A stretch of DNA of 64,000 nucleotides from Dehalococcoidia bacterium (GCA_021731085.1 JAKFYB010000025.1:1-64000); one strand, 5' to 3'. Counted from the stretch's first letter, positions 14,138 through 22,464 are shown. Made by a program: numbers and translations. The notes: generated by a model from the letters alone, not told the origin.

Positions 14138-14998
14138 CTACAGCTCGACGTGCTTGCTGCGCGCGCTGTGGCATTGGAGGTTCACGGCGACTGGTAGTGA
14201 CGTGATGTGCGTCGGGTACGTCTCGATGTTCACGGCCATCGCCGTGTTCACGCCGCCGACGGCTTGCGGGCCGACACCGAGAGCGTTCACCTTCTCGAGC
14301 AGTTCGCGCTCGAACTCGGCCGTCTCTGGATCGTCGCTGTCTTGGCCAACCGGCCGAACGATCCCCTTCTTCGCGAGATACATCGCGTATTCGGACGAGC
14401 CGCCGACTCCAACGCCAACGACGAGCGGCGGACAGGGGTTGCCGCCCGACTCCTCGATCGTCTGAAGCACGAACTCGGTGATGCCTTCTTTGCCGCGTGA
14501 CGGCAGCATGATCTGGAACTTAGACATGTTCTCGCAGCCGCCGCCCTTCGGCACGACCGTGATGCCGAGCTTGTTGCCCGCCACGATCTCGCTGTGAATA
14601 ACGGCCGGTGTGTTGTCCTTCGTGTTCACGCGGGTTGAGAACGGGTGATCGACCATCGACGCACGCAGAAAGCCCTCTGTGTAGCCCTTCGACACGCCCT
14701 TGTTGATGGCGTCACGCAGACTGCCGCCGACGATGTGGACATCCTGACCGACATCGAGCATGACGACCGTCGTACCGGTGTCCTGGCACAGCGGAATCAT
14801 ATCCCGCTTTGCGACTTCGACGTTCTCGACGATCTCGATCAGCACCTGCCGCGCGAGTGGCGACGTTTCGGTCGATTGCGCCTTCTTCAGTCCGGCGACT
14901 ACATCGTCCGGAAGGACGTGTGTCGCGGCCTCGCACATCTCGGCGACCGCCTTCGTGATGTCGTCGACGTGCACTTCGCGGACAGTTTCGCTGGTCAT
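14138..14998 (-). CDS. Fumarate hydratase class I, alpha subunit
   Basis: The N-terminal, iron-sulfur-binding subunit of two-part class I fumarase, 286 residues. The three cluster Cys ligands are visible: Cys71 in PLCQDTG, Cys155 in KGGGCENMS and Cys189 in GNPCPP. The conserved VVGVGVGGSSEYAM segment follows. The [4Fe-4S] cluster makes this type oxygen-sensitive. It starts 46 bases after malate dehydrogenase in the same direction, giving consecutive TCA steps from one transcript. The beta subunit lies about 1 kb further downstream after two unrelated genes. Confidence 0.93.
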   Translation of the reverse strand: MTSETVREVHVDDITKAVAEMCEAATHVLPDDVVAGLKKAQSTETSPLARQVLIEIVENVEVAKRDMIPLCQDTGTTVVMLDVGQDVHIVGGSLRDAINKGVSKGYTEGFLRASMVDHPFSTRVNTKDNTPAVIHSEIVAGNKLGITVVPKGGGCENMSKFQIMLPSRGKEGITEFVLQTIEESGGNPCPPLVVGVGVGGSSEYAMYLAKKGIVRPVGQDSDDPETAEFERELLEKVNALGVGPQAVGGVNTAMAVNIETYPTHITSLPVAVNLQCHSARSKHVEL

Positions 14999-15044
14999 GT
15001 ATTCCTCGGTCCTCTGAATCTCTGACGCCGGCGCAAAAGCCCAA

Positions 15045-15983
15045 CTACATGAGCGCGATCAGCTCCTTCGTTGCCTCGGCTGCCTTCACGATGCGCGAGC
15101 GCTCGTCATCGCTGACCGGCGCCTCGAACGTCTTCTTGATACCGCCATCACCAAGCTGGCACATGACGCCACAGACGATGTCTTGGATGCCGTATTCGCC
15201 CTTGCATAGTACCGCGCTCGGAATCAGCCGATCCTGATCGAGCAAAATCGCTTCGACCATCTCGACGGTCGCGGCTGACGGCGCGTAGTACGCGCTACTT
15301 ACCTTCATCAGCTCACCGATCTCAGCGCCGCCGCGCATCGACCGCGCGACGATAGCGTCGATCTTCTCCTGCGACAGCAGTGATGTCAGCGGCAGGCCGC
15401 CGATGCGCGCCTGCGAAACAACCGGCACCATCGTCGTGTCTGTGTGGCCACCGAGCACATACGCGTGCACATCGCGCACCGAGACTCCGGTCGCCATCGC
15501 CAAAAAGGCCCGGTAGCGTGCAGTATCGAGAGCTCCACCCTGGCCGATGACGCGCTCTCGCGGGAATCCTGAAGCCTCCAGGGCCACGTGGCACATCGCG
15601 TCCATCGGGTTGCTGAAGATGATAATGACCGCCTTCGGCGAGGCCTTCGATGCCGCTTCAACCTTCGCGCGGACGATGTCCGCGTTGCCCTTGAGCAAGT
15701 CTTCTCGCGTCATTCCAGGCTTTCGAGGGGCACCTGCAGTCACGACGATGACATCGGATCCTGCTGTGTCGTCCCAGCCGTCGCTCCCCGTGATCTTTGC
15801 CTCGAACCCGAGCCACGATGCGGCCTGCGTCTCGTCAAGCGCCTTGCCCTGATGCAGCGTTCCGGCGAACTGCGGATCGTCCTGAATGATGACGTCGGCG
15901 ATGTTTCGCTCGACCAGACGCTGCGCAATAGCGCCGCCCGTCATGCCGCCACCGACGACGGTTACCTTCTTGCGTGCAGACAT
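15045..15983 (-). CDS. mdh: Malate dehydrogenase (LDH-like type)
   Basis: Oxidises malate to oxaloacetate with NAD. It has 312 residues. The Rossmann motif is VTVVGGGMTGG, and an acidic residue after the second strand (IIQDDP) suggests NAD rather than NADP. Substrate-binding Arg residues lie in APRKPGMTREDLL, and the catalytic His is in LGGHTDTTMVP. SD GGAGGT lies three bases before the ATG. It is the first gene of a minus-strand run mdh-fumA-GNAT-cupin-fumB-dinB. A TATACT on the minus strand near 16070 is a possible promoter but lacks a clear -35. Confidence 0.93.
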   Translation of the reverse strand: MSARKKVTVVGGGMTGGAIAQRLVERNIADVIIQDDPQFAGTLHQGKALDETQAASWLGFEAKITGSDGWDDTAGSDVIVVTAGAPRKPGMTREDLLKGNADIVRAKVEAASKASPKAVIIIFSNPMDAMCHVALEASGFPRERVIGQGGALDTARYRAFLAMATGVSVRDVHAYVLGGHTDTTMVPVVSQARIGGLPLTSLLSQEKIDAIVARSMRGGAEIGELMKVSSAYYAPSAATVEMVEAILLDQDRLIPSAVLCKGEYGIQDIVCGVMCQLGDGGIKKTFEAPVSDDERSRIVKAAEATKELIALM

Positions 15984-16114
15984 GAGACCTCCTGATCGTC
16001 GGACATAACGAAAGCCCTTCCGGGCCGTACGTGCGTCTTGGGAGCGCGCTACGTTGAAGTGCCTTCAGTATATGGACGCCATCAGTCAGAAGGAATAGGC
16101 GGTGTGGTGCCTAC

Positions 16115-16642
16115 CTAGAACGGCCACCAGCGGGGCTTTCGCGCGACCCACCGGTACCGCGCGTACGGGTCTGCGGGGTTCACGTCCGTCTCCCCCATGC
16201 CGGCAGGGAGGGCACGCTGTTTTGTTTTGAGCGCACGGGAGAGCGCGTGCGACAACTGGTCGACCTGCCGTTCAAGGTTCGCGATCGTGCGCTGATCCTC
16301 CAGCGTCGGCTCCACGGCCACAGCGGCTCTCGGTGCTTCGCTGCGCTCGCCGCGGACAAGCCAGAGACGCCGCTTTGGCGTGGGCGCGTTTTGGTGATCC
16401 CTCAAGGTCGCGTGGCGTGACCCGCCGATGAACACGAGATACGCGAACCCACCCCGGTGGGGCACCATGCGGTTCAGCAGGCGGCCATCGCGCACCATGC
16501 GCCGCACCGTGCTTGTCGAAACGCCCATCTCGCAGGCGGCTTGTTGCAAGGTCAGCCAATCAGGTGCATCGAGAGGCGGCAGGCTCCCCGGCAGCCCAAG
16601 CGGATCCTCCTCGTTGTGCCGGAAGGTGCGAAGCGCAACCAT
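16115..16642 (-). CDS. MerR/excisionase-type helix-turn-helix protein
   Basis: A 175-residue protein. Residues about 29-70 form a winged helix of the excisionase/MerR type (LTLQQAACEMGVSTSTVRRM, then DGRLLNRMVPHRGGFAYLVF). A central linker and a helical, Gln/Leu-rich stretch (TIANLERQVDQLSHALSRAL) that could form a coiled coil follow. The C-terminus is basic and aromatic (WVARKPRWWPF). SD GGAGG lies six bases before the ATG. No phage genes are nearby, so a transcriptional regulator is likelier than an excisionase. It precedes mdh but is separated from it by 131 bases. Confidence 0.7.
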   Translation of the reverse strand: MVALRTFRHNEEDPLGLPGSLPPLDAPDWLTLQQAACEMGVSTSTVRRMVRDGRLLNRMVPHRGGFAYLVFIGGSRHATLRDHQNAPTPKRRLWLVRGERSEAPRAAVAVEPTLEDQRTIANLERQVDQLSHALSRALKTKQRALPAGMGETDVNPADPYARYRWVARKPRWWPF

Positions 16643-16770
16643 CCAGACCTCCGCACGGCGTCGCGCGCCACGGCATCTTCAAGGCGCGTTTGTGCAATGG
16701 CCCCGCCCATAGCATGAAGCCATCACCATTCCTCCTGATCATCGGCCCCGGCGAATGCCTCTGAACCCGC

Positions 16771-16776
16771 TAGAAT
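16771..16776 (+). promoter_or_regulatory. -10 box TAGAAT of a predicted leaderless mRNA
   Basis: TAGAAT ends six bases before the GTG at 16783. This makes that GTG a better start than the GTG at 16777, which would touch the -10 box. Confidence 0.55.
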
Positions 16777-16782
16777 GTGCTC

Positions 16783-18303
16783 GTGACCACGCTTACCAAA
16801 GACACCCCAACCTGGTTTGCGGGCATCTCAGCCGCTCGCGTTGTCAGCGGAACCCCCTTTGAAGCAACGTCCATCTGCCACGACAGCCGGAAGGTCAAAC
16901 CGGGTGCCGTGTTCGTCGCGGTCCATGGGCTTGCCCTCGACGGAAACACTTTCATCGCCGACGCGATTCAGCGAGGCGCTCGCTACGTAATCGTCCAGGA
17001 GGATCACGAGAGGTCGTGGTCGAAATACGTCTCTGAGGGTGTCTCCTTCGTTGCTGTGGAAGACACGAGAGTCGCTCTTGCGGAGGCGGCGGCCGGCTTC
17101 CACGGACGTCCCGCTCACGCCCTCGGGATGATCGGCGTGACAGGCACGGACGGCAAGACGACCACGACGCACCTCATCGCGCACATCCTCAATGCCAACG
17201 GCCTCCGCGCGGGGTACCTCAGCAGCGTCGAGTTCGGCGTCGGTGGCGCAGTCGAGATGAACGCCACTCACATGACCACGGTTGAGGCGAACGAAATCCA
17301 GCGTTATCTAGCCCAAATTCGCGATGCGTCAGGCAAGCACGCCGTCGTCGAAGCCTCGTCGATCGGCCTCGATATGCACCGCGTCGACCAGTGCGAGTTC
17401 GATGTCGGCGTGTTCACCAACCTGTCGTCGGACCACCTTGACTATCACGGCGGCATGTCGGAGTACCGCGACGCAAAGGCGATCCTCTTTCGTATGCTTA
17501 ACGAAACCGGCGACAAGGGATTCGGCAAGGCCGCCGTCCTCAACGCCGATGACCCGACGGCCGCCTACTTCAAGGCGCTTACCACAGCGCCAGTCATCAC
17601 TTACGCGCTCGACGCGAAGGCTGACATCACAGCGCGAGAGGTCAAGCAAGACGGATTCGGGACGTGGTTCATCGTCCGCATGTTCGGCCAGGACATGCCC
17701 GTACGCGTCGGTCTCCTCGGTGGCTACAACGCTGCAAACTGCATCGCTGCCGTTGCGGCGTCCGTCGCGCAGGGAGCCGAATTCGCCGCGGCCGTGCAGT
17801 CGCTTGAGTCGTTCCCCGGCGTGCCAGGCCGGATGGAGTTGATCGAAGAGGGCCAACCATTTCGCGTTGTCGTCGACATTGCCTCGACCGAACAGGCGAT
17901 GCGCAACCTGCTCAGCATGCTCAAGCCGATTACGCCCGGGCGTCTCATCGTCCTTTTCGGAGCCGCCGGTGAGCGCGACGCCGCCCGTCGCCGGACCATC
18001 GCGCGCGCCGTCGCCGACATTGCCGACCATGCCGTGATTACAACTGAAGACCCGCGCGGCGAAGTGCCGGATGACATCCTCGACGAGATTGAAGGTGCGT
18101 TCAAAAAGCAGAACTTCCGCAAGTACGACCGCGAACTCGATCGCCGGCACGCCATCGATCTGGCCTTCAAACGCGCCGACAAAGGCGACACCGTACTGCT
18201 AGCGGGCAAAGGCACTGAACAATCGATCGTCATCGGCAACACACACTGGCCATGGGACGAACGCCGCATCGCGCGCGAAGTGCTGCAGGATCTCCGAAGG
18301 TAG
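16783..18303 (+). CDS. MurE-like Mur ligase with altered substrate motifs
   Basis: A 506-residue three-domain Mur ligase. The UDP-binding N-domain (ATSICHDSRKVKPGAVFVAV) is followed by a central ATPase with P-loop GVTGTDGKTTTT (118-129), then the C-terminal domain. NLSSDHLDYHG and the Lys normally carbamylated (Lys232 in YRDAKAILF) are present, so ATP-dependent ligation should work. Two MurE hallmarks differ. The segment usually DYAHTPDAL reads VDIASTEQAM (364-373), and the amino-acid selector usually DNPR reads EDPR (within 420-427). The added residue may therefore not be meso-diaminopimelate. No other mur genes are nearby, so peptidoglycan synthesis is assumed rather than shown. Confidence 0.8.
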   Translation: MTTLTKDTPTWFAGISAARVVSGTPFEATSICHDSRKVKPGAVFVAVHGLALDGNTFIADAIQRGARYVIVQEDHERSWSKYVSEGVSFVAVEDTRVALAEAAAGFHGRPAHALGMIGVTGTDGKTTTTHLIAHILNANGLRAGYLSSVEFGVGGAVEMNATHMTTVEANEIQRYLAQIRDASGKHAVVEASSIGLDMHRVDQCEFDVGVFTNLSSDHLDYHGGMSEYRDAKAILFRMLNETGDKGFGKAAVLNADDPTAAYFKALTTAPVITYALDAKADITAREVKQDGFGTWFIVRMFGQDMPVRVGLLGGYNAANCIAAVAASVAQGAEFAAAVQSLESFPGVPGRMELIEEGQPFRVVVDIASTEQAMRNLLSMLKPITPGRLIVLFGAAGERDAARRRTIARAVADIADHAVITTEDPRGEVPDDILDEIEGAFKKQNFRKYDRELDRRHAIDLAFKRADKGDTVLLAGKGTEQSIVIGNTHWPWDERRIAREVLQDLRR

Positions 18304-18316
18304 GTCGCGGCTGACT

Positions 18317-18345
18317 CGATATTGAGCGCGCTGTTAACGTATAAT
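18317..18345 (+). promoter_or_regulatory. Promoter with consensus -10 TATAAT
   Basis: TATAAT occupies 18340-18345. The best -35 with a 17-base spacer is TCGATA (18317-18322), a weak match. It faces the aminotransferase gene. Confidence 0.5.
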
Positions 18346-18383
18346 CGCTTCAGTTTGGACGCCGTGCATATGCGGGTGAACAA

Positions 18384-19748
18384 TTGAACCAGAGCGAGAT
18401 CGAGCGGGTCGAGCAATACGACCGCGACCACATCATCCACCCGAACTACCATCGCGCGGATCACGAAGGCGCCATCGTGTACGCGTCGGGTAAGGGCGCC
18501 GTGCTCACCGACATCCGTGGCAATCAGTACATCGACGGGCTGTCGTCGCTCTGGAACGTCGCGGTCGGACATGGCCGGGCGGAGCTAGGCGCAGCCGCCG
18601 CAGAACAGATGTCGACGCTTGGTGCATCCAATGCGTACACCGGCTACGCGAACATCCCCTCGATCAAGCTGACGGAGAGGCTGCTCTCGCTCGTGTACTC
18701 GAACATGTCCGGCGTGTATTACGCCAACAGTGGCAGCGAGGCGAACGACTTTGCGATGAAGGCGGCGCGCTACTACTGGTACATCAACGGCAATCCGGAC
18801 AAGGTAAAGGTCATCTCGCGCACAGAGGCGTACCACGGTGGCACGATGGCCGCTACCGCAATCACGGGCATGGCGCCGTTCCACAAGGGATTTGGCCCGG
18901 AGCCGCCGGAGTTCATCCAAGTCTCGACCTGTTATCCCTACCGATGCGAGGCGTGCGGTTCGACGGGTTCATGTAAGGCTGATTGCGCAGACGTAATTGC
19001 TGCGGCGATCGAGCGAGAGGGCGCTGACACAGTGGCCGCCGTCATCGCTGAACCTGTGCACGGCGCCGGCGGCGTCATCCCGCCATGCGACGGCTACTGG
19101 CCGCGGCTGCGCGAGATCTGCGACCGCTACGGTGTGTTGTTGATTGCCGACGAAGTGATCACCGGATTTGGACGCACAGGCAAATGGTTCGCGCTCGACC
19201 ACTGGGGTGTGCACCCGGACATCATGACATTCGCGAAGGCCGTGACGAGCGCGTATGTGCCGCTCTCCGGCTTCATCATGTCGAAGGATGTCCACGGAGC
19301 GATCATGGACGGATCCGCCGACGCGAAGTTCATGATCGGCTGCACGAACTCAGCGCATCCGACTGCGTGCGCCGTCGCGCTGCGCAACCTGCAGATTTTC
19401 GACGACGAGGATCTAGTGGCCCGTGCCGACGCGATGGGACGCAAACTCCAGGTCGGCCTTGGCCGGTTGATCGAGATGCCGAACGTCGGTAACGTCCGCG
19501 GCTTAGGCTTGATGGCAGCCGTCGAGGTCGTCGCGGACAAAGCCACGAAGCGCTCGTACGCGCCGGCCGAAGGCATCAGCGGCAAGCTGGTGAAGGCGCT
19601 GCGCGAGCGGGGCGTGGTTACGCGTGCGAAGGGTGAGAGCATCCTCTTCGCCCCGCCACTCGTCATAACGGATGCGCAGCTAGACACGATTGTAAACGCG
19701 ACAGGGGACGCGATTGAAGCTGTCGTAAGGGGTACAAACGCACCATAG
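18384..19748 (+). CDS. Class III (omega) aminotransferase with a Cys-rich insert
   Basis: A PLP-dependent transaminase of 454 residues. Typical features include SGSEANDFAMKAAR, AYHGGT, the PLP-contacting Asp256 in LIADEVITGFGRTG and the Schiff-base Lys285 in MTFAKAVTSAYVP. Family members move amino groups between omega-amino acids or polyamines and pyruvate or 2-oxoglutarate; the substrate is not readable here. Residues 183-201 carry five Cys (183, 188, 191, 197, 201), a spacing that could bind a metal or cluster. The start is a TTG, chosen because the family N-terminus (DRDHIIHPNYH) follows closely. The gene begins 80 bases after the MurE-like gene, with its own -10 box. Confidence 0.87.
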   Translation: MNQSEIERVEQYDRDHIIHPNYHRADHEGAIVYASGKGAVLTDIRGNQYIDGLSSLWNVAVGHGRAELGAAAAEQMSTLGASNAYTGYANIPSIKLTERLLSLVYSNMSGVYYANSGSEANDFAMKAARYYWYINGNPDKVKVISRTEAYHGGTMAATAITGMAPFHKGFGPEPPEFIQVSTCYPYRCEACGSTGSCKADCADVIAAAIEREGADTVAAVIAEPVHGAGGVIPPCDGYWPRLREICDRYGVLLIADEVITGFGRTGKWFALDHWGVHPDIMTFAKAVTSAYVPLSGFIMSKDVHGAIMDGSADAKFMIGCTNSAHPTACAVALRNLQIFDDEDLVARADAMGRKLQVGLGRLIEMPNVGNVRGLGLMAAVEVVADKATKRSYAPAEGISGKLVKALRERGVVTRAKGESILFAPPLVITDAQLDTIVNATGDAIEAVVRGTNAP

Positions 19749-19769
19749 CAGGGGCTTGACGGGACGATC

Positions 19770-19775
19770 TAGAAT
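19770..19775 (+). promoter_or_regulatory. -10 box TAGAAT of a predicted leaderless mRNA
   Basis: TAGAAT ends seven bases before the ATG at 19783. An in-frame ATG at 19774 overlaps the box and is unlikely to be used. Confidence 0.55.
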
Positions 19776-19782
19776 GGAATCT

Positions 19783-20565
19783 ATGCAGCAGGCGGCATCT
19801 CCACAGACCTTTACGCTTCCGCGCACGAACAGCCGCATCCTCAACTGGCTGATCAGCCATTGGCGCATCTTCGCCGAGATTCTGTTCATCGTGCCCGCGT
19901 ACGCTGCCTACCAGTTCGTTCGCAGCGCGGTGGGTGGCCAGGCGGGGACGGCCTTCGACAACGCGACACGCCTCATCCACATCGAAAAGCAGCTTGGCAT
20001 CTTCCATGAAGCCGCATTGCAACAGTACGTGCTGCCGCGCGGGTGGATGGTCGACGCAGCGAACTACATCTACATCTATGGCCATCTGCCCGTCATCATT
20101 GCCGTCGCCTTCTGGCTGTTCACCCGACACCGCGAGAACTACGCGCTGTTCCGCAATGCCTTCATGATCTCGGGCCTGATCGCGCTCATCGGATTCACGA
20201 CGGTGCCGCTCGCACCGCCGCGGTACATGCCGGAGTTCGGGTTCGTCGACACTATCGTGCACGCGCAGTCGTACTACGTGTTCCAGAATCCGAAGATCGT
20301 CAATCAGTACGCCGCCATGCCGAGTCTCCACTTCGGTTGGGATCTGCTCGTTGCCATCGCGATCGCCACCTGCACGACAAAGCGCTGGGTACGATACGCG
20401 GCGCTCGTCATGCCGATCTTTACGCTCAGCGGCATCGTCCTCACGGCGAACCACTACTTCCTCGACGCCGTGGCAGGCGGTCTCGTCGCCGGAGCTGGCC
20501 TCGGAATCGCGCTCATCCTCCGCAGCAGGATCGACCGCCAGTCTCCCTTCTCGTTCCTCACCTAA
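19783..20565 (+). CDS. PAP2/AUR1-like membrane phosphatase or phosphotransferase
   Basis: A 260-residue integral membrane protein with about six hydrophobic segments. The PAP2 catalytic motifs are present: PLAPPRYMPEFG (motif 1 region), AAMPSLHFGW (motif 2, with His) and TANHYFLDAVAGG (motif 3, with His and Asp). The form in which the first motif reads PPR and the second PSLHFGW matches the inositolphosphotransferase/AUR1-like branch. It may therefore transfer a phospho-head group to a lipid rather than just hydrolyse lipid phosphate. The active site should face outward. The gene follows the aminotransferase by 34 bases and has its own -10 box. Confidence 0.82.
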   Translation: MQQAASPQTFTLPRTNSRILNWLISHWRIFAEILFIVPAYAAYQFVRSAVGGQAGTAFDNATRLIHIEKQLGIFHEAALQQYVLPRGWMVDAANYIYIYGHLPVIIAVAFWLFTRHRENYALFRNAFMISGLIALIGFTTVPLAPPRYMPEFGFVDTIVHAQSYYVFQNPKIVNQYAAMPSLHFGWDLLVAIAIATCTTKRWVRYAALVMPIFTLSGIVLTANHYFLDAVAGGLVAGAGLGIALILRSRIDRQSPFSFLT

Positions 20566-20609
20566 CTCCTGGTTCACGCGAAATTAACCGTTGCTTGCTC
20601 GTCCAAATG

Positions 20610-20639
20610 TTGACGGGCTTGTGCGCGTATTGCTATCGT
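20610..20639 (+). promoter_or_regulatory. Strong promoter TTGACG-18-TATCGT with extended -10
   Basis: TTGACG (20610-20615) and TATCGT (20634-20639) are 18 bases apart, and TGC directly before the -10 gives an extended -10. Predicted start near 20646, about 20 bases before a 22-codon ORF. Confidence 0.65.
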
Positions 20640-20665
20640 GTGCAACAGGAAAGGAGGTGATGCGC

Positions 20666-20734
20666 ATGGATTATCGTAGTTGCAGGGCCTGTGGCCCCAA
20701 CAACCGTCGCAACACCTCGGGGGATTCCTGCTAG
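20666..20734 (+). CDS. 22-codon Cys/Arg-rich small protein or leader peptide
   Basis: A short ORF starting MDYRSCRACGPNNRRN and ending GDSC, with three Cys and four Arg in 22 residues. A full consensus SD AGGAGG (20652-20657) lies eight bases before the ATG; an in-frame ATG at 20660 is too close to the SD. It has a near-consensus promoter upstream and an intrinsic terminator about 50 bases downstream, forming a transcript of about 170 bases. Between stop and terminator, GCCAGGC (20734-20740) pairs with GCCTGGC (20767-20773). No gene follows on this strand, so it is not a classical leader for a downstream gene. I do not recognise the peptide; the RNA itself may be the product. Confidence 0.5.
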   Translation: MDYRSCRACGPNNRRNTSGDSC

Positions 20735-20784
20735 CCAGGCTCCCGAGAGCGGCGGCCGGGCTGCAGGCCTGGCAACAGACACGA

Positions 20785-20820
20785 AACAGGGCCGGTCACA
20801 TGACCGGCCCTGTTCATTTT
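20785..20820. terminator. Strong bidirectional intrinsic terminator
   Basis: A perfect 14-bp stem (20785-20798 with 20801-20814) around a very short CA apex is followed by CATTTTC on the plus strand. The minus strand reads TTTCGTGTC after the stem. It therefore ends both the small-ORF transcript and the convergent gltD-type gene. Confidence 0.9.
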
Positions 20821-20835
20821 CAACTGAGTTCGTTG

Positions 20836-22293
20836 TTACTTCGGGCGCTTCTTCGGCGGCAGCGTGGCGATGTATTCGTCGATAGCCAGCGCAGCACGCC
20901 GACCGTCCGCCAGCGCCGTCACCACAAGATCGGCGCCATTTACGTTGTCGCCACCTGCGAACACTCCCGGCCGCGTCGTCATTCCCGTCTCGCGGTCAAC
21001 CTCGACTAGGTTCCAGCGGTTCGTTTGCACGCCCGGCGCTGCGTCATTGATGTTTGGGTCCGCGTTGTAGCCGATCGCGATCGCGACGCTGTCGGCCGGG
21101 ATGATGAACTCTGAATGTGGAATAGGCACCGGAGCGCGCCGCCCGGACTCGTCTGGCTCTCCGAGCGCGCTCTGCTGGCACTCCACGCCGGTCACCTGGC
21201 CCGCCTCATTGCCGATGAACCGCAACGGGATCGTCAGGAACTGGAAGTCCACGCCTTCCTCGCGCGCGTGGTGACGCTCCTCCGTCCTGCCCTGCATCTC
21301 GGCCTCAGTTCGGCGATACACACAACTCACGTTCTGCGCACCAAGCCGCACGGCCGTCCGCACGCAGTCCATCGACGTATCGCCGCCACCGATAACGACG
21401 ACGTCGTTGCCGACATTCAGCCCGTCGCGCATATTCTCGGGAAGTTGTTCGGGGCGCAGATTTCCGCGTACGAGGAACTCCGTGGCGGCATAGATGCCCG
21501 TCAGCGTCTCGCCCGGCACAGAAAGCTTGCCGCCGAGGCTCGCGCCCGTCCCAACGAACACCGCGTCGAATCCCTGCGTGAACAGGTCGTCGATCGTCAC
21601 GTCCTTGCCCACCCACGTGTTGCCGACGAACTTCACACCCAGGTGGTCGAGGTACTTAAGCTTGTCCTGCAGCACGTTCTTGCTGAGCTTGAAGTTCGGG
21701 ATTCCGTACAGCAGCACGCCACCGGGCTCAGGCCACGCATCGAACATCGTGCACGAGTGCCCGCGCTTGCCGAGCTCCTCCGCAACCGCCAGGCCCGCCG
21801 GCCCAGCGCCGATGATCGCGATAGAAAACCCCGTCTGTTCCGGAACGATCGGTAGGGGCACGCCATAGTGCTCGCGCTGATAGTCGGTGACGAACGCTTC
21901 GAGCTTGCCGATCGTAACGGGCGGCTCCTGGTGTGAGTCCGGCCGGATCGCGAACGCGACGACGCACTCGCCCTCGCAAAGACGTTCCTGAGGACAGAGA
22001 CGCCCACACAGTTCAGGCAGGTTGCTGGTTTCCCGAAACACCTCCGCAGCGCCAAACACATCCCCGACCTCGAGGAGCTTGAAGGCGCCCGGGATGTCGT
22101 TGCCCACGGGGCAGGCCTGCTGGCATGGTGCCGTCGGGCACTGTAAACAGCGCATCGCTTCGGTCTGAGCTGCCTCAAGGTCGAACCCGAGGAAGACCTC
22201 GTCCCAGTTTTTGGTGCGCTCAGCGGGAACCTGCTTGTTGATAGGCACCCGAGAAATGGCGAGGCGGCGCTGAATCTCGACGTCTTTTCCCAT
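20836..22293 (-). CDS. GltD-type NAD(P)H-dependent oxidoreductase (copy 1)
   Basis: A 485-residue protein of the glutamate synthase small-subunit family. The N-terminal Fe-S domain has MRCLQCPTAPCQQACPVGND and CGRLCPQERLCEG, ligands for two [4Fe-4S] clusters. An FAD-binding motif AIIGAGPAGLAVAEELGKRG and an NAD(P)H motif VVVIGGGDTSMDCVRTAVR follow. GltD normally passes electrons to GltB, but no gltB is in the window and a paralogue lies at 40292. Stand-alone members serve other electron-transfer partners, so the gene symbol is withheld. SD AAGGA precedes the ATG. The leader contains the palindrome CCTGATTCAGG near 22321, a possible operator. Confidence 0.85.
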   Translation of the reverse strand: MGKDVEIQRRLAISRVPINKQVPAERTKNWDEVFLGFDLEAAQTEAMRCLQCPTAPCQQACPVGNDIPGAFKLLEVGDVFGAAEVFRETSNLPELCGRLCPQERLCEGECVVAFAIRPDSHQEPPVTIGKLEAFVTDYQREHYGVPLPIVPEQTGFSIAIIGAGPAGLAVAEELGKRGHSCTMFDAWPEPGGVLLYGIPNFKLSKNVLQDKLKYLDHLGVKFVGNTWVGKDVTIDDLFTQGFDAVFVGTGASLGGKLSVPGETLTGIYAATEFLVRGNLRPEQLPENMRDGLNVGNDVVVIGGGDTSMDCVRTAVRLGAQNVSCVYRRTEAEMQGRTEERHHAREEGVDFQFLTIPLRFIGNEAGQVTGVECQQSALGEPDESGRRAPVPIPHSEFIIPADSVAIAIGYNADPNINDAAPGVQTNRWNLVEVDRETGMTTRPGVFAGGDNVNGADLVVTALADGRRAALAIDEYIATLPPKKRPK

Positions 22294-22464
22294 GGCCGAA
22301 TCCTTCGTCGCTGACCTGAACCTGATTCAGGGTAACCCAAGTCTAGGGACGAGTGGCCGCGTTGTAAATGGCTAGCAAGGGTTCCGGAGTGCGGGTTGTC
22401 AGTTCGCGTCGCCCCCTGCAAGGGGCGCATGAGCCGCTCACTCGCATAGCGTCGGCGATTGCCG

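Noticed and set aside
16115-16642. Excisionase or phage remnant
   Set aside because: The HTH type is shared with many chromosomal regulators, and no integrase, attachment site or phage gene is nearby.
20836-22293. Naming the two oxidoreductases gltD
   Set aside because: Without a gltB partner in the window the partner enzyme is unknown, so only the family is stated.
22411-22430. Hairpin CGCCCCCTGCAAGGGGCG as terminator of the CopC-CopD gene
   Set aside because: The stem is short and imperfect and no T-run follows on the minus strand, so it was not listed as a terminator.
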